From positions 124,001 to 188,000 of the forward strand of contig MARA01000043.1 of assembly GCA_001792895.1 (NCBI GenBank): a DNA stretch of 64,000 nucleotides, written 5' to 3'. Source of the DNA: Lentinus brumalis (taxonomy: Eukaryota; Basidiomycota; Agaricomycetes; Polyporales; Polyporaceae). Below the pieces are notes generated by a model that was not told where the DNA came from, did not search any database, and worked only from the letters and a program-made list of their open reading frames with translations. The position numbers were made by a program, and so were the translations under genes. Below are positions 1-10,999 of the stretch, in pieces; within the stretch, counting starts at the first letter, position 1, and the number at the start of each line of letters is the position of its first letter.

Positions 1-130
1 CGGGGTTCGCGTGCGGGTTCAACGGGGCCGCAGTTCGATCGGGGGTTCGTGCGCGGGTTCAGCGGGGCCGCAGTTCAATCGAGGGAGTCGTACGACGGGT
101 TCAACGGGGCCGTCGGGTTCGAGAGCGAGT
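1..130. repeat. Short GC-rich tandem repeat at window edge
   Basis: About three imperfect copies of a 40-42 bp unit lie head to tail. The core GGGTTCAACGGGGCCG recurs near positions 15, 55 and 97. The left end is cut by the window, so copy number is unknown. No gene is visible in it. Confidence 0.75.
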
Positions 131-689
131 GGACGGTGACTTCGGCCTCACCGGGCAGTCCTCGGATGACCTCCGAGTAAGGTGAACGCGATTGTGTAGA
201 TTTTCGTGACGGCGAGAGCACGCGAAGAGACGGGATGAGAAGAGAATCAATTGCGGGGGCGCGTTTGTCCTCTGTAGACTAGAAGAAAGACGGCGGGTGA
301 CGGGAGGTAGAGGCAATCGCGTGAGGACGAGCGAAGAAAATACACGGTATATGTAATCTAAACTAGCGCCGACCAGATTCTAATCTATCGATGTAAGTAC
401 GAGCTCGAACCGCAAGATGCCGGTGAGCGTCACAGACTACAACAGAAATGTAGTCAGAACCACTGGCTGCGCTCGCAAGAAGACTGCGACGCACAAGGGT
501 AAATGCAACGTCGAGATCCCAGTCTTGCTCTCTGACAACTATCTCGACGATGACGCTCTCCAGACGTGTTGTCCACGACTCGCGGAGGACCAACGAATCC
601 ACAGCGGGCACGTCTAGTGTAGTAAAACCATATATAGTCAGTAAGAGGTCTCGCAGTTATAAGATCATGAGCTGTCAGCCAAGCAAATT
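131..689. other. No supported gene
   Basis: Only short overlapping frames on both strands, with no family similarity to anything else in the window. I see no RNA gene or promoter that I can defend. Confidence 0.5.
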
Positions 690-845
690 CGACGAACATC
701 GAACAAACTGGGACGGATTGCTTTTGTGTCTTCGTGATAGAGGAATCGACAAGACAGCATGAGCTGCGCGCATGTAGGGCGATCTGCGCAAGATGTGACT
801 TCACGCAAAGTGTCCCTATTGAGAGGCGGAGATGGACAGGAGCCT
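690..845 (-). pseudogene. Relic of the N-terminal part of an F-box-like/LRR gene
   Basis: Read on the minus strand, this stretch encodes about 45 residues matching the start of the intact F-box-like gene at 21238: a PPLNRDTLREV segment, then TCAQLMLSCRFLYHE, equivalent to the F-box helices there (LNWDALREV, TCATLMLACRFFYHE). The similarity stops abruptly and no LRR region or terminal exon follows downstream, so it is a fragment and not a gene. The reading frame is open but leads into unrelated sequence. It is probably the remains of a duplicated family member. Confidence 0.7.
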
Positions 846-1445
846 GCATGAAGAGCAGAGTCTGTCGTATGATACAACTTCAGCGTACGTACGGAACGCA
901 CCTTCATGCATGTCGATCCCAAGACGACCAGCACGCGCACCCTCCGGTCAACCACCGTTCGTCCACGACGCACGTCCACCTCGCATAGGTTCAGGCTGAG
1001 TGTGGTGTCCTTCCCAGGCGCGTACTGTGGTGCAATAGCAGATTATCAAAGTCCTGGATCGTGGTCTTTTGTAAGTAGTTGGCGACTGGTCACTCGTCGG
1101 ACTCGCATCCTCATTTTCAAGCTATCCGATAGTCTGTCGCCATCGAGAGCAATGCAAGAAGAAGAACGACTCGTGATTCAGATGAACGGGCAATTCAAGG
1201 GCAATTGGGAGTGTCGACGACTGTCGACGGTTGCGATAATCGGGAGGCACGCTGGTTCAATTTATGATATTGTTACACGATTACTTATCACCCTTATTGA
1301 GGATACTACTGTTTTACTTATCGACAGCGCGAGTGGCGCGGCGTAGCGCTTTAACTTGAACCTCCTCCATGCACTTATGATGTACCTATAGATCTCTTCG
1401 GTCTTCCTGTGAACAGTACTTCTATCCTCACATAGCTAGAGGCGC
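846..1445. other. Intergenic, probable promoter of the F-box gene at 1446
   Basis: A 146-codon open frame (906-1346, +) has no recognisable domain and an Arg/Ser/Thr-rich composition expected of chance frames in GC-rich DNA, so it is not called. The last part is AT-richer and likely holds the promoter of the next gene. Confidence 0.4.
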
Positions 1446-3006
1446 ATGATGGCCCCCGCTCTCACCTATGATGCTCTTCTACACGTCCTCGCACTGTCTG
1501 ACTCTCTCGCCTCTGCAGTGTCATTGATGGCGACGTGCAGACTCCTGTACCACGAGGGCGCGAGACTCGTCCTGGAGAAGCCGGTCAAGCTTAAAACAAA
1601 CGGGCAAATTACCTCCTTCCTCGCATTTCTCAAGGCGCGCGACGGGGCACGGTCGCGCTACCTCCGCAGGCTTCATCTCGATATCAAAATCCGGCGTGAT
1701 AGCACGTCCTCCGAAGTGATTACTGGCCTCGCATCAGCCATCCGCGAAACCGACAACCTCGAAACGCTGGAGCTAGAGAACACCGAGCCCATGCTAGTCC
1801 ACTACCCCAACCTGCGAGAGGCCCTTACGACCCTCACGTCCTTGAAAAATCTCACCCTGCTTCGTGCGGGACCAGCCACCCGTCCCCTGCTGGAGTCGCT
1901 TCTGTCGCAGCTTGTCTGTCTCCGTGTTGAATGGGTGTTTTCGTCCAATCAAGTGTTCACCGACCCGAGCTATCTCCACCCTGTTCCGATGCTGAAGCAG
2001 TTCGCGGACACCCTCGAGCAGCTCGATTGGGAGACTGGGGACCGGTTGGCAGACGAGTCTTGCCTGTATGTGGCCTACCCCAAGCTCCGCCGACTGGCGA
2101 TCAAGTGCGGCGACGAAGGCCCACTTGCTGTCCTTCCCTGCATCCGCGCTTTCCCAAACACCACGCACCTCAGCATCGTTGGCCGGCGCGCCATAGATAC
2201 TCTCCGCCCGTTCGTGCTCGAGCGCACTGCGCCGGCGCATGCCGAAAACGACATGTGGACGAACGTAATTGAGCTTCAGGGCTCCGTCCAGGATCTGTTT
2301 GAAATCAGCGAGTCTGCCTCGCATATCCCTCGTCTGGTACTCCACCAAACCGACTCCACCGGTATGCAGTGGTCCTTGCCGCGTGACGTGCTCGCCCGTA
2401 CGCGCCCATCACACCTCACATACCGCACTTGGGGCGCACAGTTCCTTCACGAAGTGAGAGCTCTCTGCGCGATCGACGCGGGGAAGGACGCGTTGACGCA
2501 TCTGGAGCTCGACATTGGTATATTGGAACCGGACGACCTCAACATCGACTTTGGGCGTGCAATGGTGAGTTCCCCGTCGCGAGCTTGAGCTAACAACTGA
2601 CTTACACTCGCCGACACAGAGATACCTTACAAACTGGCAGTTCACGATTCCCCGGCTGCAACGCTTGAAGCTCGTCATCTTCATGTACGACATCCGCTAT
2701 GGAGCGCAACCGCAGTCCGGGCCGACCTGCTGGCACGAGTGGGCCGGATGCTCGCAGCAGTGCAACATGCATGAGCGCCGTTGGCGGCCGCATTTCTCCC
2801 GACTCGAGCAGGAGATCGAGAAGTTTGACCTCGGGAGCCTTGCAGCGAGCATGGCCGATCGTCACCCTCCGCTCGCTCGCGTCGAGATCACCGTGCCTCG
2901 TCCACGGTGCGGATGTCAGCGCAGCGCGGTCGTCGAGGGTGGTCGCGTCACTACCTCGGAGGTACACATAACCGGTCCGTGGCTGCAAGCCTCGCACTCG
3001 GGGTAG
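1446..3006 (+). CDS. F-box-like/LRR protein, divergent member
   Basis: Two exons (1446-2564, 2620-3006) joined by a 55-bp GT-AG intron give about 501 residues. The first 45 residues (LTYDALLHVLALSD, then MATCRLLYHEGARLVL) form the helical F-box-like start shared by the other family members here. Residues from about 90 to 350 carry leucine-rich strands (LETLELENTE, LKNLTLLRAG). Fungal proteins of this type are thought to bind SKP1 and present substrates to an SCF ubiquitin ligase, with the LRR as recognition surface; that role is family knowledge. The last exon differs from the family: it lacks the DVDAFVR-like segment and carries a Cys/Trp-rich stretch (CWHEWAGCSQQCNMHERRW). It is closest in style to the minus-strand gene at 24910-26622. 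Start chosen at the second of two adjacent possible contexts; MMAP versus MAP cannot be separated. Confidence 0.8.
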
Positions 3007-3355
3007 TCGCGCGAGCTCCGCATCCAAGCATTTTCCCGTATAATCAATCCCTTTAGCAACGCTACTCCTCAGTTCTTGACAAGACTTCACCGTCTCGCTA
3101 TGACACTCCTCATCCGTCTGTATGTAGCATTCACTTCACCCCTCGAGGTCCCGGTGACGAAGATTTCCCCGACGTACGTAGCACCCCGTTCGAGCACGGG
3201 ATGTAGTCGTGATGATTCTGATACTAGTACGGCAGCATCTTGGGCATGCATCCGGCGACAGGTGCATTGAGACTCTAGCTAAATGTTAGTCTTGGATCGC
3301 TGTACGTACTCTCACAGTGCGCACCGTTCACAACCAATCCGCCAACACGAACCAC
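3007..3355. other. No supported gene
   Basis: 3' flank of the F-box gene. Only short chance frames; nothing recognisable. Confidence 0.4.
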
Positions 3356-3589
3356 TTAACCATCGTTCTCTGCATCCTCCACTCCCCGGAACTCCCGCAT
3401 CAGTGCCCCAAAGGATGAACAAAGCATTTGCGAGAAGCCACCTGAGTCTGAGCGGAGCCGCTCATACGTTGCGGGTCGTGCTGCATCCTCGACACCGGGA
3501 GCGGTTCCGGTACGCAGCATGATACGAACATCCGCCGCTCGGACCAAGACCTCAGTAAGCAAGGTCACTTCGGTTGTCGTACTCAACAA
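3356..3589 (-). pseudogene. Weak relic, similar to the decayed DUF6533-like tail at 6.6 kb
   Basis: On the minus strand, VEDAARPATYERLRSDSGGF resembles MDAATPQTMHERLL followed by ADSGCFSA in the 6561-6791 relic. The match is short and the frame has no plausible start, so it is read as an old fragment. Assignment to the DUF6533-like family rests on the 6.6-kb relic and is weak. Confidence 0.3.
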
Positions 3590-5250
3590 TTCGACCGAGC
3601 AAGTTGCAGCACCATCACTTTAGCCCGGCCTCGCGAACTCAATCGCCGGAAGATTCAGCCACGCTCGCCACACCGCCTCTATGCCGCTACGTCCAAGTCC
3701 TTAGTCGCCCGCTATCTCCCGTGCAGAGACAACGCTGGCGGCTTGCAGAGAGCGTTGATATCTGCATCTCTGCTTCGCCGGAGCAGGACCGAAATCCAAG
3801 ACGTCCGCGACGTTCGACTACTCTTAGTCTTCCGCCCTTCCGAGTGTCCAGCGAATCGACGGGCAAAGTCGTCCTGCGGAACAAGGACTTGTCGCCTCAG
3901 CGGGGCAAAGGCGGGTCGACGGCGAGCACCATAGTGTCCGACTGTGAGGGCCGTGCTGCGCCATATGCTCGGTGCCGAGATAACTGCCTTGCCATCGTCA
4001 TAAGAGGATCATGGCCCGGGTGCCAGACTGCGCCCCATGGTATGACACCTGCCGTAATGAACGTTGGGCGGACGTTTGTTATGGTGTTCTGGAGAAACCA
4101 TAACCGGCTTCCTGGCGCTCGCTCTTTATCTCCGGATAGTTGAGCGCAAGGCTCGTTCTGGGCGCAATAAGATTGCGGATATGGTGGAGGGCGACCGCTT
4201 CTGCCCTTCTGTCTCATAGGTCGAACATGGAAGTTCAAACTCGTGAGCATCATATGCCGTCGCTTGTTCCTTGTTCCGTACATCTTGGGGAGGGGGGAGG
4301 CTTCGACGAACCCCATGAGAACTTCCAGCCGTGCTCTGCGCGTCGATGTCCCTCCACATCTCTCCGCACAATCAGCGAGGCTCGCCCTCATGTCTCCGAC
4401 ACTCTGATAGAGTGTAGGTAAACTCATAGGCTGACGGCGTTCCCCGCTCAACGCCCGCTGCCTGACAGGTCGCCGTCGAGGACAAATTCGCCAGAACATG
4501 CCGCCTTGCCTCTCGGTAGACTTGAACGTTGACCTCTCCTTCCACGATACGCGTGCAGATAGGTCTCAATGCCCGTGTCTCTTGAGGACGTCGCAGGATA
4601 CTGCGCTCAGGAGCACCGCACAACCTGCAGCAGACAGCGAAGGGATGATGAACGATTGACCATGGACAGACGGAGGTTTAGATGACACTGCATCGAGTCA
4701 GAAGCACTACGAACCACATCTCCTATCCACGTTACGTCCTGCCACTTCCAAATTCCTTGTATGGCGCCCCGAGTCTCGCCTCTCCTCCCCGCGAGGCCGA
4801 ATCTTCGCTGTCGATGTTCCGCAGCGGCCGCGACCCGCTATTTGAAGAGTTGCTGCCGAGGAATGGAAAGCGGCTGGTATCAGTAGGACGTTCTTATGGC
4901 GGAGGGCAGAGATTCCTCAACTTGATACCCACTCGTCCGACGCACTCCACCCGTTCACAGTCTCCCTATCGGCGTCGCATAACGCGGATTGCAGCGACGT
5001 TTGCTCGTGCGGCGATGGTGTCTCGGTTCCGGTACCCCACAGTATAAGCGTAGCTGCATTTATTGACAGTGATCAGCTCGCCTGCTGCCGGTCCTGCGAT
5101 CTGTGAGACGGGCACACCGATCGAGTCCGCGGACAATGGTTTGTTCAGCCGGGAGTTGCTGGAATAACGGATGTGTCAGAACCAGATCAGAATACAATAA
5201 GAACGCTGACGACGACTAACCCTTCGCGTGCTCGTCGCTCGAAATGTCTG
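3570..5250. repeat. Left copy of a dispersed direct duplication (partner 58,490-60,260)
   Basis: Long stretches match the region 58.49-60.26 kb in the same orientation and order. Shared landmarks include GATTCAGCCACGCTCGCCAC (near 3650 and 58,545), GACCTCTCCTTCCACG (near 4530 and 59,560) and the block from about 4660 to 5200 that matches 59,690-60,250. The block leads directly into hydrophobin H1 here and H3 there. Individual open frames inside it are broken and different between the copies, so I call none of them a gene. Part of it also appears upstream of H2 (near 30,150). Confidence 0.75.
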
Positions 5251-5534
5251 TTAGTATGTGACGTCAAGGACCTCCTCTGTATTCTGTTGCGGCCACGATG
5301 GACCTTGCTCGATGAGAGCATGAGTATCGCGAAGCAGATAGGCGAATCCCAATGCTACGTACCGTGGTGCCGTGATAAGTGCACTGCACCCGAGGACAGC
5401 GCGAAGGTCAATGACCGCTAACCCTTCTTACTCCACTCTTCGTGCCGCGACGACGTATCTCCCGGCCTTTGATTGCGCGATACGACTGAAATGCGTCGTC
5501 CAATGGTGGCCTCAGAACGAGAATGGTGAGCAAC

Positions 5535-5543
5535 TATAAAATA
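5535..5543 (+). promoter_or_regulatory. TATA box of hydrophobin H1
   Basis: TATAAAATA lies 85 bp before the H1 start codon. The three other hydrophobins have a TATA element 104-108 bp before their starts, and the flanking sequence is similar, so the assignment is strong for a fungal promoter. Confidence 0.75.
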
Positions 5544-5619
5544 GAGGACAAATCTCACCAACTCGTCCCCTACCAAGCACCTGCACGTACTGGCCTTTAC
5601 ACTCATATCCCATATCACA

Positions 5620-6055
5620 ATGGTCTTCTCCCGCACTCTCATCCTCGCTGCTCTGCCCCTTCTTGCGGTCGCCACTGCGATCCAGGGTCGCGCCGACGCG
5701 CTCATAGCCTCGTGCTGCAGCACCGTTGGCTCGGTGAGACTCTTCATCAGCGCATACGCGCCGTCGATGGCTGACTCTGCCCGTATTTCCACAGTCCAGC
5801 AACCCCGCCATCGCGAGTCAATTGGGGCTCCTCGGCATCGTCCTGGACGGCGTGCTTGTGGGTCTGGACTGCGCCCCGATTACCGTCGTCATCGGAACTG
5901 GCACTACCACCTGCTCTGGCACTACTGTCACCTGCACGGACAACTCCGACGTGAGTCGGATTGTGTAGACTGGACGTGACGCAGCACTTGCTGACGATGA
6001 CGTACTCACCTAGGGTGGACTCGTCCAGATTGGTTGCGTCCCTATCACCCTTTGA
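5620..6055 (+). CDS. Class I hydrophobin H1, six-cysteine form
   Basis: Three exons (5620-5733, 5795-5950, 6014-6055) encode 103 residues. A signal peptide covers about residues 1-19 ([14 protein letters not shown]). The mature part has a CC pair, then single Cys in [24 protein letters not shown] and IGCVPITL. Canonical hydrophobins have eight Cys in the order C, CC, C, C, CC, C. Here the first Cys and the first of the second CC pair are missing; the latter position is Thr. These two are disulfide partners in the known fold. Hydrophobins are secreted, self-assemble at air-water interfaces and coat hyphae; whether this form still assembles as rodlets is not known. Both introns sit at the same places as in H2-H4. 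The loop between CC and GLDC is two residues shorter than in H3. It lies in a duplicated block shared with H3. Confidence 0.9.
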
Positions 6056-6214
6056 GTAGACACAGGCTGTTGATACTCGGACGATGATCGAGGATGAGTC
6101 GAATGTATGAGGCGTACTAGTATTCTGAGACGGTGTATCGCGCGTACTTATGACATTCCGAACGAGCATGGATGATAGCAGAGTACTATTTGGAGGGTGA
6201 TTTGGCTGAAGCGT

Positions 6215-6560
6215 GACTAGTGAGCCGGAAAGTGCGGTCGACAGCGGGCAGTTCGTCAGCGTACCTTATCCCCCATGAATCCCCATCGATGTTGTACAGC
6301 GAGTCGCTGGAGCCCAGCGCCGGGATCTGCTCGCAGATGAAGCGCGTAAAGGGGACGCCCGTCATCCGCGTCCGTGTAGTACGTCAGGTTCTACGCACCT
6401 CTACTTCGCTTGCTTGCCACCGAATGAGTACTCACGGCCGGTCAGCATGTCGGCCGAGACGTACCACATCCAAGATAATTCATCCTACCGCGAGCGCAAG
6501 TCGTCCGGCCCCTGCAGCAAGGAATATACGGGGAGCTTTGAACGCAGTGGGTTTAAGTAT
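6215..6560 (-). pseudogene. Relic of the unrecognised gene found at 61.3-61.6 kb
   Basis: The sequence matches 61,310-61,590 in the same orientation (for example GATGAAGCGCGTAAA and CGTGTAGTACGTCAGG against CGTGTACGTCAGG). The minus-strand coding frame there is broken here. It shows that the duplication carrying H1/H3 extends beyond the hydrophobin into a neighbouring gene. Confidence 0.5.
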
Positions 6561-6599
6561 TCATCTGTGAAGTGGCGGAAGCGAAATCCTCCTGGGACA

Positions 6600-6990
6600 T
6601 GCAGCAGAGCTCGTGATCGCTTCGGCGGGGCAACGGCAAAGCGGCGCTTCGAGAGGGTCGACAACGCTTGCTGAGAAGCAACCAGAGTCAGCTTGAGCTC
6701 GGGTTAGGAGCCGCTCATGCATTGTCTGCGGTGTCGCAGCGTCCATACTATTGAATTCCCGGAAAGTGACGGACCTTCGGCTACCCGTCACGAGCCTCTA
6801 TCGATGACGCGCCCCCGGCGCGGCCCAAGTTGCGCAGGTCGAGGATGAACCGGGGAATCAGGATGGGGGTCAACCTGTAGAGGAAACGGGAGTCAGAGCC
6901 GAGAGCGGGTTCGTGATAACTGAGATCTAGGGGAGGAACGTACGTGTCGACGATCTCGCCCATCCGAGACGGACGTGTCCATGAGCACAA
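6600..6990 (-). pseudogene. Decayed C-terminal part of a DUF6533-like membrane protein gene
   Basis: Minus-strand reading gives LIPRFILDLRNL and, in another frame, FSASVVDPLEAPL. The intact gene at 31,989-33,867 has ISRLILNLREF and FAAFVDPLGAPV in the same order. Frames are shifted relative to each other and the transmembrane part is missing. It is therefore a remnant. Confidence 0.5.
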
Positions 6991-7149
6991 AAGCCATATG
7001 CACGATGTTGCGCGTGACGATGAGTACGAGTACACAGCGGCTCAGTCTGCGAATTTAGCAGGACAGACTCGAAGCTAAGGAGCATACGCATACGATATCA
7101 CGACAAACGTCGATTGGGCATAGAGCACATCAATGAATGCACCCCGAGC

Positions 7150-7512
7150 TCAGTCATAGTCCCTGGGATGCGCGTCCATGTCCTCGCCAACATGGACCTT
7201 CGACTTGGCGATCACAGCCCGCCGACGGCCGCTGCTACGAGGCCCGACGACTTGCACGATCGCATCCTCGAGGGTCGGAGTAGCTTCTCCTAGGGCGCGC
7301 ACGAATGCATCGACATCGTACGACTTGAGTAGGAGTTCTGCTGGGGTAAGGGGAGCGGGAGACGGGGAGCGAGGCTCGGGAAGCCTGTATACTTCCGCGA
7401 TCCCGCGGTCGCAATCGTCCGGGGACTCGGGTGTAGGGTTCAGCGAGTTCCCATTGAGGCTGAGTCGGAGCCTTCGCATAGGAAGCTGGGCGAGAGACGA
7501 AGCGACGGCGCG
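7150..7512 (-). pseudogene. Orphan 3' exon of an F-box-like/LRR gene with its splice acceptor
   Basis: A 121-codon open frame on the minus strand is closely similar to the terminal exon of the gene at 21238 (22483-22860): LAQLPMRRLRLSLN, PEPRSPSPAPLTPAE, DVDAFVRALGEATPTLEDA, VVGPRSSGRR. A CTTCCACAG acceptor precedes it at the exact position of the intron in the intact genes. No first exon with F-box or LRR is present upstream on this strand for at least 1.5 kb. The exon has kept its frame and stop, which suggests recent loss of the 5' part or capture by another transcript. Confidence 0.75.
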
Positions 7513-9246
7513 CTGTGGAAGGTCGAATGGGGATACTGTCAGCGAGAATGGATGTCATAGTCCATGAAAGATCTGGATGTTGTCGCGTGAGAACAACTGG
7601 ATACTACTCCGTGAATCGAGCTGAGGTCAACACTTCCCTATAATATCCAAGTCGACCGCTCACAATTGTGGAGCCTCTGCAACTTCAAGTCCTCAGGAGG
7701 GAGTCCGGAGCCTGGCAGAGAGGTGAGTGACTGTGAGTGAGCGACCCGGGATGCGCGTCTATGAGTTGAACTGAGCTCAGTTCGAATAGGTTCGGATCAA
7801 CCCGGCCGCCTTCTCCGACCTCCAAGGTGACGATTCGTACTTATGTTACTTACCCTCAGCACACCTGCCAGGTCCTGTCTATTCTCCGAGTTTGTCCTTC
7901 CCTTACCATGCGCAGCCGAAGTTCGAAGGCTTCAATATCTCCATGTTATTTTGTGCTCATCTGATATCTAGCTGTGCCGTTCACCGCCAACGCAGACGGC
8001 CGGCACTTGAGCTGGGATGCCTGGAGGCATTCAGCTTCGACAGCGAAGATCGCATGGCCCGTTTGCTTCCGAGCAGATGTTCTCATCCTCCTCCTATTCC
8101 GCTTTACGGCACTACGACACTCCCGAACATCCCATGTGGGTGCGGAATCCATGATCAGAGTGCCATAACGTGTTCACACGTCTATCGTCACTCATCTGTT
8201 ACTCGTCTTGCATCGTGACTCTCGCTGCCAATCGGCTACTTCTCAGCACTTACGGAACGTTGCCCACAGAATGAGGCCCCCATCGACTCTATCTAGGCGG
8301 GGATGGAGGGCAGCAAAGCACGTATTGGCGCCACAGTCTTTCAAGGCTTGTCGACCTTGCGGGAAACATGATGTCAGCCAGTACGTATGAGATCTTCTCT
8401 CTCGACCTTCACGCCAAGAAGAAGGACACCGCCGCGACATTTCCATGCGATGTCAGCGACAGTTCTGTCAGAAGACTTCCGCACAACATCTGGACCTCGC
8501 GTATAATCACGACCCGCCCCGCTCAGTGCGCCAGAAGCGTCGCGATACCTCGAGGAACTCGCAAGCTGAGCCATGGTGCGCACGATCTCGGCTTGTTGTA
8601 CTTCTAGGCGTATCTGACCAGAAACGGGGAATCCGACTTAACCGGGATGGCGCACGGCGTTTGTCCGGTGACTATTATTGCAGAAGCGCTGCCTTCGAGG
8701 CGTTCAAGGCTTGACACAACGCAATCACTAGCCTGTGCCACAACGGCTCAGATGTCTCCAGATGGCAGTTCCGCCGCCCATTCTACCCTGTACACACTTC
8801 CTCCACGATGACCAGAAGCCGAACGCCCAAACAAGTCGCCGAGCCCGCCATTACCTCACACGCACGAGGTACCCGTCCTCCGATGCCCTGCAAGCTGAGT
8901 ACGATCCAGTACGAATCTGGCCGGCACTAGTGCAAGAATGAGCTTGTTGCACGCATCGAGACAGCGGGTGAGTCGTGAAAGCGTGCTGCGGATGCCGACA
9001 TCACTGGCTTCCTCGACGCATGGACCGGCGACTCAAGATTGATATCCAATTCATTTTTCTCATGCGTCGATGATCACCGCGCTTGCAGCAGGCGTGTGTC
9101 GGCTGAACATGGAGAGCTCCCAGGTACATATTTGCTTATAAGGTACGCCGCCCCTCAATCCAGCTTCCCCCACCTCTCAGCACTCAAACCCGCACCTCGT
9201 ACACCACACCTATCACGCGACTTTATCCCCATCTCCCTGCTTTACC
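7513..9246. other. Long stretch without a supported gene
   Basis: Frames up to about 108 codons exist on both strands, but they overlap each other and have no domain or paralogue in the window. The last 150 bp are the likely promoter of thioesterase T1; a GCTTATAAGG element lies near 9134. Confidence 0.5.
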
Positions 9247-10157
9247 ATGGACACTGCTGTCGAATCTGTACTCTTCCGTGGCGACGTCGCTCCCGCGGTC
9301 CAGCGGCAGATCATCGAGTTCAGCGACTTCCACCTCAAGGAGTGCGCCTTTGCGCAGTCGACGGGCCAAAATCTCGTCCTCAGAGAGGCGTCCGTCTTCA
9401 AGCGCGCCGAGGACCGGAAAATGCACTCCAAGCTCGTCTACGAGATCACCGTCGGCGAAGGTACGCCTCCCACGTCTTGCTCGGTCCCATCACCCGACGC
9501 TGATACATTGTCGACGCGTGCTATTCGATCTTCAATCACGTACACAGACATGCTCAACCGCCAACACACGCTTCACGGTGGCTGCACCGCATTCCTCGTT
9601 GACGTGTGAGTCGGCCTTTCGCGGGCTTCGTCTCCGTGTTCGCCGTCGTCTCCGCTGCACCCGGGACTCACATACACACGCCAGGTGCTCCTCCGTCGGC
9701 CTCGCGTTCCTGGGAATGGTGCAAGGCAGGCCGTCGGACTTCGTCTCACAGACGATCATCACGACCTTCCACGCCCCAGCCCCGCTGTCAGTCCCTTCCC
9801 TTCCTTGCCCTGCCCGGCGCGGCGATCTGTTCTCCGTCTGTTGTGCTGACCATCCGTTCAATTAGCGGTGCCAAGCTGCACATCATCAGCACGACGACGT
9901 CCTTCGGCGCCCGGACGGTAGCTTCGCGGGTAGAAGTGAGTACCGCGCCTTCCTCTTCCGCACGCCCGCAGCCGCTTCTCCGATCGCCGGAGAACGGGTG
10001 CGGTCCGAGTCAGAGTCGAGACGCAGATCCTGACCGTCCTCCGCTGCCGCAGATCTGGGACGTGACACACGGCCGCCTGTGCGTGTCCGGCGTTCACAAC
10101 AAGATGGCGCCAAGGCTGCCGACTCCGACACCCGAGTCCTTCCACGCACGGCTGTAG
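9247..10157 (+). CDS. Hotdog-fold acyl-CoA thioesterase, T1
   Basis: Five exons (9247-9460, 9548-9605, 9685-9786, 9866-9935, 10053-10157) encode about 182 residues, normal for the PaaI/THEM2-like (ACOT13) family. The signature is MLNRQHTLHGGCTAFLVDVC: the Asn, the HGG turn and the Asp that acts as catalytic acid or base in THEM2-like enzymes are all present. Later strands SQTIITTFHAPAP and SFGARTVASRVE fit the hotdog sheet. Such enzymes hydrolyse acyl-CoA to free acid and CoA, usually as homotetramers; the substrate cannot be read from sequence. Exons 2, 3 and 4 (58, 102, 70 nt) have exactly the same lengths in T2 and T3. T1 has a longer C-terminus (ends ESFHARL). Confidence 0.9.
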
Positions 10158-10999
10158 GACCTTGTTCGGGTGCGACACATACTATGATAGAGATCCATGT
10201 ACTCGTACGATCTATATTATATCTATTCGCGGCGTCTTGAGCTTGAGGTCGACCGGTGTCTTACATAGACGATGGGGCATGTATGTCTCTCTTTTCCCGT
10301 GCCAACTACTACTCCGAGCTTCCGATGCTGGTGCCATCCGTCAATGCATTAGGACTTGGTGAAGAGTTCGGCTGTCCTTATATACGCGCCGGACCCGACC
10401 TTGACGTACATAAACATGAAGTGCGCGTCCTATCCCGGCCTGTGACCCGACGACGGAGAAGAACATACCACGCGACCGTACGGCCCCGTTGGCCCTAGTG
10501 GCAAGAAGGTGTGTCTTGTCCTTTTTTGCGTGGCTCGTGGTTGGAGACACGGCGTTTTGCACCCCTTCGAGAGCTTGTGTCCGCTAGTCACTTCTTCGAC
10601 TCCATGATGGGGTTTATGATCGAGCTCGTGCTGCGTCGACATCCTCACGCTCGGGTGCCGCTTCAGATCAAGAGCGGATTGGTGCAGAAGCAGATGTATG
10701 CCCACCTATCAGACTAGTACTAGTACAAGGCTAACTCCCGAGAGCCACTATCAATGCTGAACAGAAGACTTCTATGTCGTCAGCGGCTGCTAATACACGA
10801 TTGACGGTCTCCACGTGACGGATTTGATCAGAGAAGTGTACGTCGTAAGTCACGAACCCGACAGCCATCCATTTCCTGCTTGGCTCTAGTATAGCCCGCC
10901 ATCTCCGCAGTCGACGTGAACGGACGTCTGCTTGTCCGCCGAGGATCACACGAAGAACATGTAAGATGGATTGATACAGCAGAGCGTCATAGACACCCG
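10158..10999. other. Intergenic between T1 and HeLo-pseudokinase C
   Basis: Convergent intergenic region. Short open frames on both strands without recognisable content. Confidence 0.45.

Noticed and set aside
906..1346. 146-codon plus-strand frame before the first F-box gene
   Set aside because: Low-complexity Arg/Thr/Ser composition at the start, no domain, no paralogue and no conserved start context.
1794..2348. 184-codon minus-strand frame
   Set aside because: Lies wholly antisense to the LRR exon of the F-box gene at 1446; a shadow of its codon bias.
3897..4499. 200-codon minus-strand frame in the repeat
   Set aside because: Not kept in the matching repeat copy at 58.9-59.5 kb, where stops and shifts interrupt it.
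3570..5250. Hydrophobin-linked repeat as an active transposable element
   Set aside because: No terminal repeats, target-site duplication or conserved frame; the matching extends into unique genes, which fits segmental duplication better.
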